The notes beneath the pieces are model-generated. The model saw only the letters and a program-made list of their open reading frames with translations. It searched no databases and had not been told where the DNA came from. DNA of 64,000 nt from assembly GCF_016775705.1 (NCBI RefSeq), contig NZ_CP068760.1, positions 682,001-746,000 of the forward strand, given 5' to 3'. This DNA comes from Chryseobacterium cucumeris. Its GTDB lineage: Bacteria; Bacteroidota; Bacteroidia; Flavobacteriales; Weeksellaceae. The position numbers and the translations under genes were made by a program. Positions 23,934-31,895 of the stretch are shown here, piece after piece (positions within the stretch are counted from its first letter, which is position 1; each line of letters begins with the position of its first letter).

Positions 23934-25904
23934 TTATGGTACTAACCTGATTACTCTGTAACCTGTATTTACATAAGCACCGTTAGCTTTAGATTTTACA
24001 AACTCAAATTTGGTCGCAAGCTGAGTCTGAACTTTATTCATTTGTTTAAAGATCTCTCCTTTTTTATTCTCTCTGGTTAACATGTCATTTACCACATCAA
24101 AACCTACAATAGCATATTTTGGTGGAGTTTTGCAGTATTTGCTTTTATAAGCAGCCAGAATTTCTTTCTCAAAGCTTCCGTCTGTATTGATCTTTCTATC
24201 CATCAGATATACAAGACTTGCCTGGCTCAGCTCATCCACTTTCTTCTCGAAAACAGGAGAATAGAACATACTGAAGGCTTTTATTCCCTGAACTTCTTTA
24301 GACATTGCAATTATTCTGTTGGCAAAAGCATCTCCTGCAGTATTATCATCATTTGCTAAAATAGCAATAACCGGTGCAGACTGTCCTGTCATCATATTCT
24401 GATCCGGTTGAATATCTGCCGACGAATTAACAATAATGATATTAGGATTTTTCACCGCTTTTTCAAGTCCGGCTTTAATATAGTTGGCATCTTCTTTTTT
24501 AGCATCTGCCACTATATATATTTTCTGATCTGAATACACTGCTTTTACTTCTTCTACAATCTTATCAGCATAGGTCTGATTGTTGGTTTCTACAATAATA
24601 AGGTTACTGTAGTTATAGAGTTCCGGAGAGTTGGCAAATGGTGCTACAATCGGGATTTTCTGATTTTTGGTAAAATCAAGAACATCTATTACATTGGATT
24701 TGAAGAAAGGTCCGATAATAAGATCTGTATTATCAGGGTTGATCTGCGTCAAAGAGTTTTTGAACGAAGCTTCATTCCCTGAATCCACGATTTTAATATC
24801 TAATTTTTGTCCTCCTCTTGCATTTCTTTCAATAGCAAGTTTAGCTCCTGTCAAAAAGTCAAGTGCCATTCCTCTGTACTGGGTTTCATTGGTGCTGTAC
24901 CCGAAAGGAAGCATCAGGATAACGCTTAAAGCATCACCATTCTTCTTTATGTATGCAGCATCCTGCTTTTTGATTTTTAAAACCATTCCGGTTTTCAGAC
25001 CATGTGAAAGATCCGGGTTAAGAGCAATAAGCTCATCAATAGAAACACCGAATTTATTAACAATAGAGAACACTGTATCTCCCTGCTGAACTGTGTAGGT
25101 AACATAATCATCACCTGCAGCAACAGTGGAGGCAGCGGTTGATTTTTCGTTGCCTGAATCCATTTTTGCTTTTGGATTTGAAGTTTCAGCAACAGTATCA
25201 GTATTATTGTTATTGGATCTTTTTATTGTTATGGTATCACCAGGTTTCAGTCCTTTTTCTTCCAATCCCGGATTTAAAGCATAAAGATCCTGCTGGCTGA
25301 TGCCAAACTGTTTTGTAATTCTGTAATAATTATCTTTCGCCTGAATCACATAAGATTCTCCTTCTGCAGCAGCAGTGGTAGCAGATGTAGATGTAGCAGC
25401 AGTTGCTGTTACTTTTTCTACAGGAGTTTCAGCATGTTTTTCTGCTGTTACAGCCTGTTGCTCGCCACCATATTTTTTTATACTGGCAAGAGGTAATGTG
25501 ATTTCGTCTCCGATTTTCATGTGAGAATCCAGTTCAGGATTCAGTTTTCTTAAATCAGTTTCGGAAATTCTGTATTGTTTTGTAATACCATAGATGGTTT
25601 GCTTTGGCAGTAAAACAATTTTACCCAGAGAAGAAGCACCTGTATTTGAAGTTACTTTTCCTGCAGGAGCTGTTTTTGTTACAGCCGGAGTGGCTGCTTT
25701 TTCTGATTTTATCGTTAAAACATCTCCGATCGCCAGTTTGCCATCTTTATGTTTTGGGTTTAGCTTCAGCAATTCATCTATAGTCATTCCATACTTTTTG
25801 GCAATGTTGTAAGGATTGTCACCTTGCACAACCGTATGTGATTTCTGGGCTGAAACTCCCAAAACCATACATAAACTGGATAGAATAAAAAACCTCTTTA
25901 TCAT
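23934..25904 (-). CDS. LysM-repeat protein with a PBP1-like ligand-binding domain
   Basis: 656 residues. A signal peptide (FFILSSLCMVLGVSAQ) is followed by four LysM repeats at about 22-68, 95-142, 181-230 and 265-313, joined by Thr/Ala/Ser-rich linkers. From about 320 to the end is a type-1 periplasmic binding-protein fold (MLPFGYSTNETQYRGMALDF, DLIIGPFFKSNVIDVLDF, IPIVAPFANSPELYNYS). LysM modules bind peptidoglycan, so the protein is probably anchored to the cell wall in the periplasm; the ligand of the second domain is unknown. Its promoter lies inside the end of bshC, so it can be expressed separately from that gene. Confidence 0.9.
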   Translation of the reverse strand: MIKRFFILSSLCMVLGVSAQKSHTVVQGDNPYNIAKKYGMTIDELLKLNPKHKDGKLAIGDVLTIKSEKAATPAVTKTAPAGKVTSNTGASSLGKIVLLPKQTIYGITKQYRISETDLRKLNPELDSHMKIGDEITLPLASIKKYGGEQQAVTAEKHAETPVEKVTATAATSTSATTAAAEGESYVIQAKDNYYRITKQFGISQQDLYALNPGLEEKGLKPGDTITIKRSNNNNTDTVAETSNPKAKMDSGNEKSTAASTVAAGDDYVTYTVQQGDTVFSIVNKFGVSIDELIALNPDLSHGLKTGMVLKIKKQDAAYIKKNGDALSVILMLPFGYSTNETQYRGMALDFLTGAKLAIERNARGGQKLDIKIVDSGNEASFKNSLTQINPDNTDLIIGPFFKSNVIDVLDFTKNQKIPIVAPFANSPELYNYSNLIIVETNNQTYADKIVEEVKAVYSDQKIYIVADAKKEDANYIKAGLEKAVKNPNIIIVNSSADIQPDQNMMTGQSAPVIAILANDDNTAGDAFANRIIAMSKEVQGIKAFSMFYSPVFEKKVDELSQASLVYLMDRKINTDGSFEKEILAAYKSKYCKTPPKYAIVGFDVVNDMLTRENKKGEIFKQMNKVQTQLATKFEFVKSKANGAYVNTGYRVIRLVP

Positions 25905-25923
25905 ATTCGATAATTATAATTTA

Positions 25924-25953
25924 CAAAAATACTTCTTTAAAATTAAATGGCAA
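25924..25953 (-). promoter_or_regulatory. Promoter of the LysM/PBP1 gene, overlapping the end of bshC
   Basis: On the minus strand TATTTTTG (25924-25931) has a TTG 19 bases upstream (25951-25953), an ideal Flavobacteria promoter. The TTG lies inside the last codons of bshC. The -7 box is 19 bases before the LysM ATG. Confidence 0.72.
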
Positions 25954-27529
25954 CAATTATTAATTTTGAATCTTGAACCACCATTTCTTCCAAACAATTT
26001 TCAAGCCACGAATAGCCATAATCTGAAAAGAATACACTAAAGTTATATACCCTCTCCTGCCATGTTTTTGCGGGATGAACATCTAAAAACAGATTTTCAA
26101 GTCTTTCCAGCAATTCATTCTGTTTTATTTTTTCAGCATGAAGCAGTCGTTTTTTCATTCTTTTAAATGATTTCAGCTGTCGTACTTCTTCTGCCTTTAC
26201 CATATTACCGAAAGATTTCTCTGTGGTTTCCGCAGAAGCTTTCAACGCAGAAAAATTGCTGATCAATACTTCTTCTTTTTCTTCCAGCAATTGTAGAACA
26301 GGATTATCTTTTAAAATCTTCCGATTCGTAAGTACCGTGAAATTTTGGAAAAAATCTTCTATTTTAAGATCAAGCTTTTTTATTTTCCCTAAGGTTTTTT
26401 CTTTCAGAAAAAGCATAGAATTTCTTGGAATCAGGATAGGAAAAGGAATATTGATTTTTGAGAAATAATCCTTCAGTTCCAGCCAGTACATGATTTCTGC
26501 ATTTCCACCAATATAAGCCAGATTAGGAAGTACGTTTTCCTGATAAACCGGACGCATTAATGCATTCGGACTGAATTTTTCAGGATGATTTTCCAGTTCA
26601 GCCAGAATCTCTTCTTCTGTAAACTGGATGGTCTTATCCACAATGATATACTTCTGACCATTAAATTCAATTCTGTCTCTGGTGTCAGAAAGATAGAAAA
26701 GGTTAATTTCACGAGGGTTTACCTGAACCTTTCCATATTTCTCTGTCAGAAACTTGACTTTATCTTCAGAAGTTTTCTGTAAGCTGAAATGAAGAAGTTC
26801 ATCTTCAAAAATCTCCTTCATCTGTTTTTTAAGTTCCTTAGAATCTCCATCCAGAATCAAAAGTCCGAATTCTGAAAAAAGACGGTTGACAAGAATCTTA
26901 ATGGCTTCCGTTAAGGTGTTTCCTGCTTTATAAGCTTCCTTCATCATTAAAATCAGCTCTGTCCCGAAAACAGAATCTTTAAATTCTTTTTCAAATTCAG
27001 AAATAAAATAGGTATCACTGATTTCAATTCGTCCTACCGGGCCGCCGGATTTTCCGTTAGTTTCGTAATAGTTATTTTCAGTTTTAAAATGGTTGATCTC
27101 TGCAAAATCATGATCCTCCGAAGCCATCCAATATACCGGAACAAAATTAAAATCCGGAAAATTTTCTTTCAGATAGGTGCATGTCTTTATTGTCTGAAGA
27201 ATTTTATATACAAAGAAAACAGGTCCGGAAAACAGGTTCAGCTGATGCCCCGTTGTAATAGTGAACGTGTTTGGCTGTTTAATACTTTCAAGATTTTCTT
27301 TCTGCTTTGAAGAAAGAGTAAGACTTGCAAGCTGACTTTCAAATACATCAGCCAAAATATTTCTTTTCTCTGATGTGAAAGAATCTTTCTTCAGATGAAT
27401 CTGCTGTCTGAAATGCTCTAAGGAAAATGTGTTATTTTCAAAACCCTCAATTTTCTGATGTAAAAAATCTTTTACCAGCTGAGGAATACTTTCTATATCG
27501 TTAAATGATATTTTATTAATTGTTTTCAA
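25943..27529 (-). CDS. bshC: Bacillithiol biosynthesis cysteine-adding enzyme
   Basis: 528 residues, the usual BshC size. Signatures are TITTGHQLNLFSGPVFFVYKILQTI near residue 93, PVYWMASEDHDFAEINHF, and the mid-region RPVYQENVLPNLAYIGGNAEIMYWLELKDYF. A long C-terminal coiled-coil-like helix (KSFKRMKKRLLHAEKIKQNELLERLENLF) follows. BshC joins cysteine to glucosaminyl-malate in the last step of bacillithiol synthesis, the main low-molecular-weight thiol of this group, used against oxidants, electrophiles and metals. The gene starts 12 bp after the porin stop, so the two probably form an operon. Confidence 0.96.
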   Translation of the reverse strand: MKTINKISFNDIESIPQLVKDFLHQKIEGFENNTFSLEHFRQQIHLKKDSFTSEKRNILADVFESQLASLTLSSKQKENLESIKQPNTFTITTGHQLNLFSGPVFFVYKILQTIKTCTYLKENFPDFNFVPVYWMASEDHDFAEINHFKTENNYYETNGKSGGPVGRIEISDTYFISEFEKEFKDSVFGTELILMMKEAYKAGNTLTEAIKILVNRLFSEFGLLILDGDSKELKKQMKEIFEDELLHFSLQKTSEDKVKFLTEKYGKVQVNPREINLFYLSDTRDRIEFNGQKYIIVDKTIQFTEEEILAELENHPEKFSPNALMRPVYQENVLPNLAYIGGNAEIMYWLELKDYFSKINIPFPILIPRNSMLFLKEKTLGKIKKLDLKIEDFFQNFTVLTNRKILKDNPVLQLLEEKEEVLISNFSALKASAETTEKSFGNMVKAEEVRQLKSFKRMKKRLLHAEKIKQNELLERLENLFLDVHPAKTWQERVYNFSVFFSDYGYSWLENCLEEMVVQDSKLIIVAI

Positions 27530-27541
27530 CTTGTACAGTTT

Positions 27542-29479
27542 TTAGTTGAACAAATACCACACAATTCCGATATTCAATCTGAAATCATACACCGGGTAAT
27601 GTGGAAATGCATATGCTTTGTTGTTGGAGATCACCGTTCCTATCTGCTGTCCTTCTATGAAAAAGAACATTTTCTTCACCTTCATATTAATATAAACATC
27701 GGCGATAGGCTGTCCTCCAATTGAAAATGAATCTGCTCTTGGCAGAATGTATTCATTAAGAACCGGGAAATATTCTCTTGAAGCGAATTTAGAGAAATAA
27801 TATACTTTAACCCCTGCCTGAATTTCTGCTGCTTTTTTAAAGGCCTGTGTCTGATAAAAGAAGTTGGCCCTACCGATAAAACCAGGTAAAGGAAGCAGTT
27901 CTTTATTGGTTAAAGTATTCTGGAAATGCACTCTTGTATTCAGGTGAAATTTGTTGAAGCTGAATGTGGCATCTCCTCCGATCTGAGAAATATTCACCGA
28001 ATTATTACTTTGCTTCGGACTTCCGTTACTATCAAAATAAGTATAGTTATCAATTCTGAAGTAATTGGCGAAAAGCTCTGTTTTGAACCATTTCAGATTG
28101 ATACTTCCTCCTACTTCCATTACAGACTGGTTCTTCGCATCTTCAAGATAATAATTGAAATTGTTATAAACGGAAGTATTTAATAAATAATTGAAAGAAG
28201 GATAGGCACTCTGGAAGTTTACTTTTGCATTAACGAAATAATCTTTGACAGGCTCAAACTTCAGATTATTGGTTGTTTTCAGATAACTTTTAAACTGGCT
28301 TCCGTTTGAAAATTCCAGGAATGAATTCAATTGAATTTTGTCCCAAAGTTTTACCTGCAGATTTCCTACAGCTCCAATTCTGTTTTCTTTCAGTTCGCCA
28401 GGGAAAGGAACACCATTCAGTGCAACAACATCTCTTATTCCTAATTTGATCATCTGATAACGTACCCCTGCATCCAGCTTGAATTTTTCATTATTAAAAA
28501 TCAGGCTTACCGTATTGCTGAAGTTTTCGGAATATTTTTTTGTTGTCAGCGGGAAACCGTCTACCAGTTCAGCAGGGTCATTATACCAATAAGGCTCCAA
28601 GGCAGTTTGATTATAATAATATTTGTTCCCCTGATGAGAAATAATATGTCTTATACTGAAAGGGAATTTCCCGGAATTGAATGGCGTAAACTGATGACTC
28701 AGATAGTATCTTCTGTAAGAAAACTGTGAGCTTGAAGAGGCCAGATTTACCTGCGCATTTTGTCTGTTGCTATAATTACTGTCACCACTTTGAAACAGAT
28801 TATCTTCGGTAATACCTCCACTCTCCTGATTATTTACATTCTGATGAAGATAATGGGCAAAAAGCTCATAATTTCCGCTTTTCGAAACATAATGACCTGA
28901 GAATAGTGTATTGTTATTTGCTGACAATGAGTTTCTGTAAAGTCCCTGAGAACGAAGTCCCATATATTCAAGAGCAAAGTTGAATCTTTTTCCGATGTTC
29001 TGAGTATAGGTTGATTTCAGAGCAGCACCGTTTCGCATGGCATTATGATAAATAAATGATGCGGTAGGTGTTTTTACGTCGTAGTATTTCACATCATTGG
29101 CTCCAATGATCATGTAAGATTTATTGGAAGGAAGTAATGAAAGATTTTCTTCCGGATTTACTTCAAATACAAGAGGATTAAATCCTGCACCAATGTTGGC
29201 AGGCTGCACTCTCCCAAAATTATCTTTATTATTTTGCTGTGAAAAAATATAGGTTTTATCAAAAGTCATTACGGTATCAAAAACTTTCTTTTCAGAAAAC
29301 TGGGTCTGATACTGGTAATCATTAATGGTAGGCTTAAAAATTTTCAGGGAATCTTTTTTCCCGGAATCTATCACAAGGGTATCTTCTTTTTTGGGCTGAG
29401 GCTTTGTCTCTGCTTTATTCAGGACCTGAGCCTTGGCTATAAAACCTAAAGAGAAGAGTATGAAAAGGATGTACTTCAT
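27542..29479 (-). CDS. Putative outer-membrane porin (Bacteroidota PF14121-type)
   Basis: 645 residues. A signal peptide (KYILFILFSLGFIAKAQ) is followed by a polar stretch rich in Lys/Asp, then a long series of alternating aromatic beta strands (KRFNFALEYMGLRSQGLYRN, NYELFAHYLHQNV, FSYRRYYLSHQF), ending YPVYDFRLNIGIVWYLFN with an aromatic C-terminus suited to outer-membrane assembly. This matches the 'putative porin' family often found beside bshC in Flavobacteriia (from memory). Its substrate is unknown. A TATTTTTG box at 29497-29504 lies 17 bp upstream of the start. Confidence 0.88.
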   Translation of the reverse strand: MKYILFILFSLGFIAKAQVLNKAETKPQPKKEDTLVIDSGKKDSLKIFKPTINDYQYQTQFSEKKVFDTVMTFDKTYIFSQQNNKDNFGRVQPANIGAGFNPLVFEVNPEENLSLLPSNKSYMIIGANDVKYYDVKTPTASFIYHNAMRNGAALKSTYTQNIGKRFNFALEYMGLRSQGLYRNSLSANNNTLFSGHYVSKSGNYELFAHYLHQNVNNQESGGITEDNLFQSGDSNYSNRQNAQVNLASSSSQFSYRRYYLSHQFTPFNSGKFPFSIRHIISHQGNKYYYNQTALEPYWYNDPAELVDGFPLTTKKYSENFSNTVSLIFNNEKFKLDAGVRYQMIKLGIRDVVALNGVPFPGELKENRIGAVGNLQVKLWDKIQLNSFLEFSNGSQFKSYLKTTNNLKFEPVKDYFVNAKVNFQSAYPSFNYLLNTSVYNNFNYYLEDAKNQSVMEVGGSINLKWFKTELFANYFRIDNYTYFDSNGSPKQSNNSVNISQIGGDATFSFNKFHLNTRVHFQNTLTNKELLPLPGFIGRANFFYQTQAFKKAAEIQAGVKVYYFSKFASREYFPVLNEYILPRADSFSIGGQPIADVYINMKVKKMFFFIEGQQIGTVISNNKAYAFPHYPVYDFRLNIGIVWYLFN

Positions 29480-29496
29480 TATTCATTATTGTACAG

Positions 29497-29504
29497 CAAA
29501 AATA
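29497..29504 (-). promoter_or_regulatory. -7 promoter box of the porin-bshC operon
   Basis: The minus strand reads TATTTTTG, matching TAnnTTTG, 17 bases before the porin start. No well-placed TTG was seen upstream. Confidence 0.45.
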
Positions 29505-29521
29505 AGAAATAAAAGGACATA

Positions 29522-29551
29522 AAAAACCCCACAAAAAGATGTGGGGTTTTA
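29522..29551 (-). terminator. Intrinsic terminator of the second SusC/SusD operon
   Basis: The perfect stem aaaaccccaca / tgtggggtttt around a short loop lies about 22 bp past the stop of the lipoprotein gene at 29574 and just before the porin promoter. It insulates the two transcription units. Confidence 0.85.
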
Positions 29552-29573
29552 GATATTTTTATTAGAAAAAATT

Positions 29574-30377
29574 TTAGTTTTTCACTAGGACAAATTTTTG
29601 ACCACTAGCAGTCCCAGCATTACCTGAGAAAGTAAGAGCAGAAATATTTATACCACTAGTACAAAAGTTAACTGTCCCTGTACCACTTATATTCATATCA
29701 CCTGTAGTTCCTCCATAACTAAAAGGTTGATTGGAAGCTACTGTGATATTACCATTATTCTGAACAGTAACAAGCATGTAAGATGTAGTCGGGTTGCTAA
29801 TATAAGGATTGTTGGTTGACAATATCTTAAATTGATTAGCGGCAGGACCTGGCTGAATAGTAATTAGATCTCCTGGTGAATAATCTTCCCAAGTATCTGT
29901 TACAACCTTATACGTTCCAGTGAAACCTGACATATTAAATGGACATTCTAATGAATATTTCAATGTATGAGTTTGATTGAACGTAGCATTAGGCACTGAC
30001 GAAGAAATCTTAAAAGTAATCGTTTTTTGAGTTTCCAGAGCACCACTTTCTAATAATTGTACTTTAAAGCTTCCAACCTTTTGTCCAGCAGGAAGATTAT
30101 CCGTTTTATTTAGAATCTTAAAATCAACACCTTCTACTGCTGTAGAATTAGCAGCATCAACAGCAATTTTTACTTCTGTATTTTGCTTTGCTTCACTTAA
30201 AGTGGTATATACTACTGCAACCTCTCTAGATGTTGTTCCTTTTACTACTGTTGCCTCAGAGCTTTCAGCACCAAAACTCACAAAATTATCACCGTCATAT
30301 ACTGCATCGTCTCTCTCTGAACAAGCAGAGATCATTAATGCAAAAAGGGGAATACTTAAATATTTTAAAATTTTCAT
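29574..30377 (-). CDS. SusCD-associated surface lipoprotein, beta-sandwich (Calx-beta/DUF4843-like)
   Basis: 267 residues. The lipoprotein signal ends MISAC (Cys19). The first half resembles a Calx-beta-like or DUF4843-like sandwich: NFVSFGAESSEATVVKGTTSREVAVVYTT, with EGVDFKILNKTDNLPAGQKVGSFKVQLLE in the pattern seen in that group. The second half has FTGTYKVVTDTWEDYSPGD and a C-terminal GQKFVLVKN strand. It lies 22 bp after the SusD gene and is the third gene of the operon, the position usual for an accessory surface ligand-binding lipoprotein (SusE-like). No enzyme domain is visible, so the substrate is unknown. Confidence 0.8.
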   Translation of the reverse strand: MKILKYLSIPLFALMISACSERDDAVYDGDNFVSFGAESSEATVVKGTTSREVAVVYTTLSEAKQNTEVKIAVDAANSTAVEGVDFKILNKTDNLPAGQKVGSFKVQLLESGALETQKTITFKISSSVPNATFNQTHTLKYSLECPFNMSGFTGTYKVVTDTWEDYSPGDLITIQPGPAANQFKILSTNNPYISNPTTSYMLVTVQNNGNITVASNQPFSYGGTTGDMNISGTGTVNFCTSGINISALTFSGNAGTASGQKFVLVKN

Positions 30378-30399
30378 AGCTAAAATTCGCTTTTAATTA

Positions 30400-31884
30400 T
30401 TAATAACCAGGGTTTTGTTGCACTTGAGGATTTAAATTAATTTCCTGAACCGGGATAGGCAATGTATACTTATGACTATTGTTCGGAAGGTTGGTAACCG
30501 TAACAACATCATCTGTTTGGTTTCTATCCATAGTAACACCTGCTGCAGTAGCCAATCTTTTTAAATCTATATATCTATGCCCTTCTAACGCAAGATCTAC
30601 TCTTCTCTCTTTCAAAATATCAGCATAAGCAGCTGTAGATGATGCATATACCGGAAGAGGAGCTGTTCCACTGTTATATCTTTTCGCTCTTACTTGCTGA
30701 ATTAATGTTGCAGCACCAGTAAAATTATTAGCCGCTGTTTCACATTCCGCTAAGATGAAATACATTTCTGATAATCTAAATACTTTTAAATCATTTCTTG
30801 TAGCAGCACTTGTTTTACCAGGGTATTTATCTACTACCAGTTGATCAGTATCTCTAGGAGAAGTACTTGTTAAATAATTAGGATCAATTATAGATGAAGG
30901 ATCAACATACACTGATCTTCTAACATCACCTGGAGTTGTATTAATGATATTAAATAGGTTTCTACCTAAAGCCCACATTGGATTTCCTGTAATACTAGAA
31001 CTGTTGGTATTCCATCTTGTTCCAATTGAACTTCCGTTTCCTGTAGCTAATCTGTTTAATGCGAAAATAATTTCTCCTCTTGCTGTATCATTCCACATTG
31101 TTGGATAAGCTGAAGCAGCAGTTAATGATAATCCAGCATTAGATATCACATCTTGTGCATATTGCTTAGCCAAGGTTGTGTTACCTCTGTAAAGATTAAA
31201 TCTTGCAGAAACTGCATTTACAAATCCCTTATCTACGTAATACCTACCTGTAGGTGCATTATAAGCTAAAATACTTCTTGCATAATCTAAATCCGCATTA
31301 ATAAAATCATAAACGTCTTGATTTTTACTTCTTGGAAGTTTTACATCAACTGTTGGTACATCTTTCAGGAGCAAAACACCTAAACCGTTTGGATCCTTCA
31401 TATCTGGAGCGAAGAAAGTTTCTAATTGAAGGTAGCAGAAAGCTCTTATCGCTCTCGCCTGAGCAAGTATTGAATTATATTGGGCTACTTCGCCAGCAGC
31501 CGGAGTAACTTGTGCTGCACCAGCAAGCAATCTGTTCACACGGTTAATTACCAAATAATGTTGTGCCCAAATTCCTGTTGTTAAGCCTGTCGTAGGGTCT
31601 ATAAAATAACGGTGAATCTCATATTCCTGACCACCACTACCTGCTCCAGGCTTTACCTCGTCAGTAAATACTGCAGAGAAATAAATATCATTATTAGTAT
31701 CCATGTTGGCATACACAGATCCAACTAAATAATCATTAAGGTTTGATACACTTGTAAATAAAGTGGCATCATCCAATAACCCAGGCTGCTCTATATCAAT
31801 AGCATCCTTACAACTGTTTAAAGTAAAACCAACTGACGATAGACATACTGCTATCACTAATGCTTTTTTATATATTTTATTCAT
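30400..31884 (-). CDS. SusD/RagB-family outer-membrane lipoprotein
   Basis: 494 residues. The lipoprotein signal ends FTLNSC (Cys25). SusD landmarks are RAIRAFCYLQLETFFAPDM, RFNLYRGNTTLAKQYAQDVIS, KVFRLSEMYFILAECETAANN, LKERRVDLALEGHRYIDLKRL and the end YTLPIPVQEINLNPQVQQNPGY. It would form the surface lid of the SusC receptor encoded 11 bp upstream. No glycoside hydrolase, peptidase or regulator lies next to the operon, so the imported nutrient cannot be assigned. Confidence 0.95.
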   Translation of the reverse strand: MNKIYKKALVIAVCLSSVGFTLNSCKDAIDIEQPGLLDDATLFTSVSNLNDYLVGSVYANMDTNNDIYFSAVFTDEVKPGAGSGGQEYEIHRYFIDPTTGLTTGIWAQHYLVINRVNRLLAGAAQVTPAAGEVAQYNSILAQARAIRAFCYLQLETFFAPDMKDPNGLGVLLLKDVPTVDVKLPRSKNQDVYDFINADLDYARSILAYNAPTGRYYVDKGFVNAVSARFNLYRGNTTLAKQYAQDVISNAGLSLTAASAYPTMWNDTARGEIIFALNRLATGNGSSIGTRWNTNSSSITGNPMWALGRNLFNIINTTPGDVRRSVYVDPSSIIDPNYLTSTSPRDTDQLVVDKYPGKTSAATRNDLKVFRLSEMYFILAECETAANNFTGAATLIQQVRAKRYNSGTAPLPVYASSTAAYADILKERRVDLALEGHRYIDLKRLATAAGVTMDRNQTDDVVTVTNLPNNSHKYTLPIPVQEINLNPQVQQNPGY

Positions 31885-31895
31885 TTTTTTCTTTT

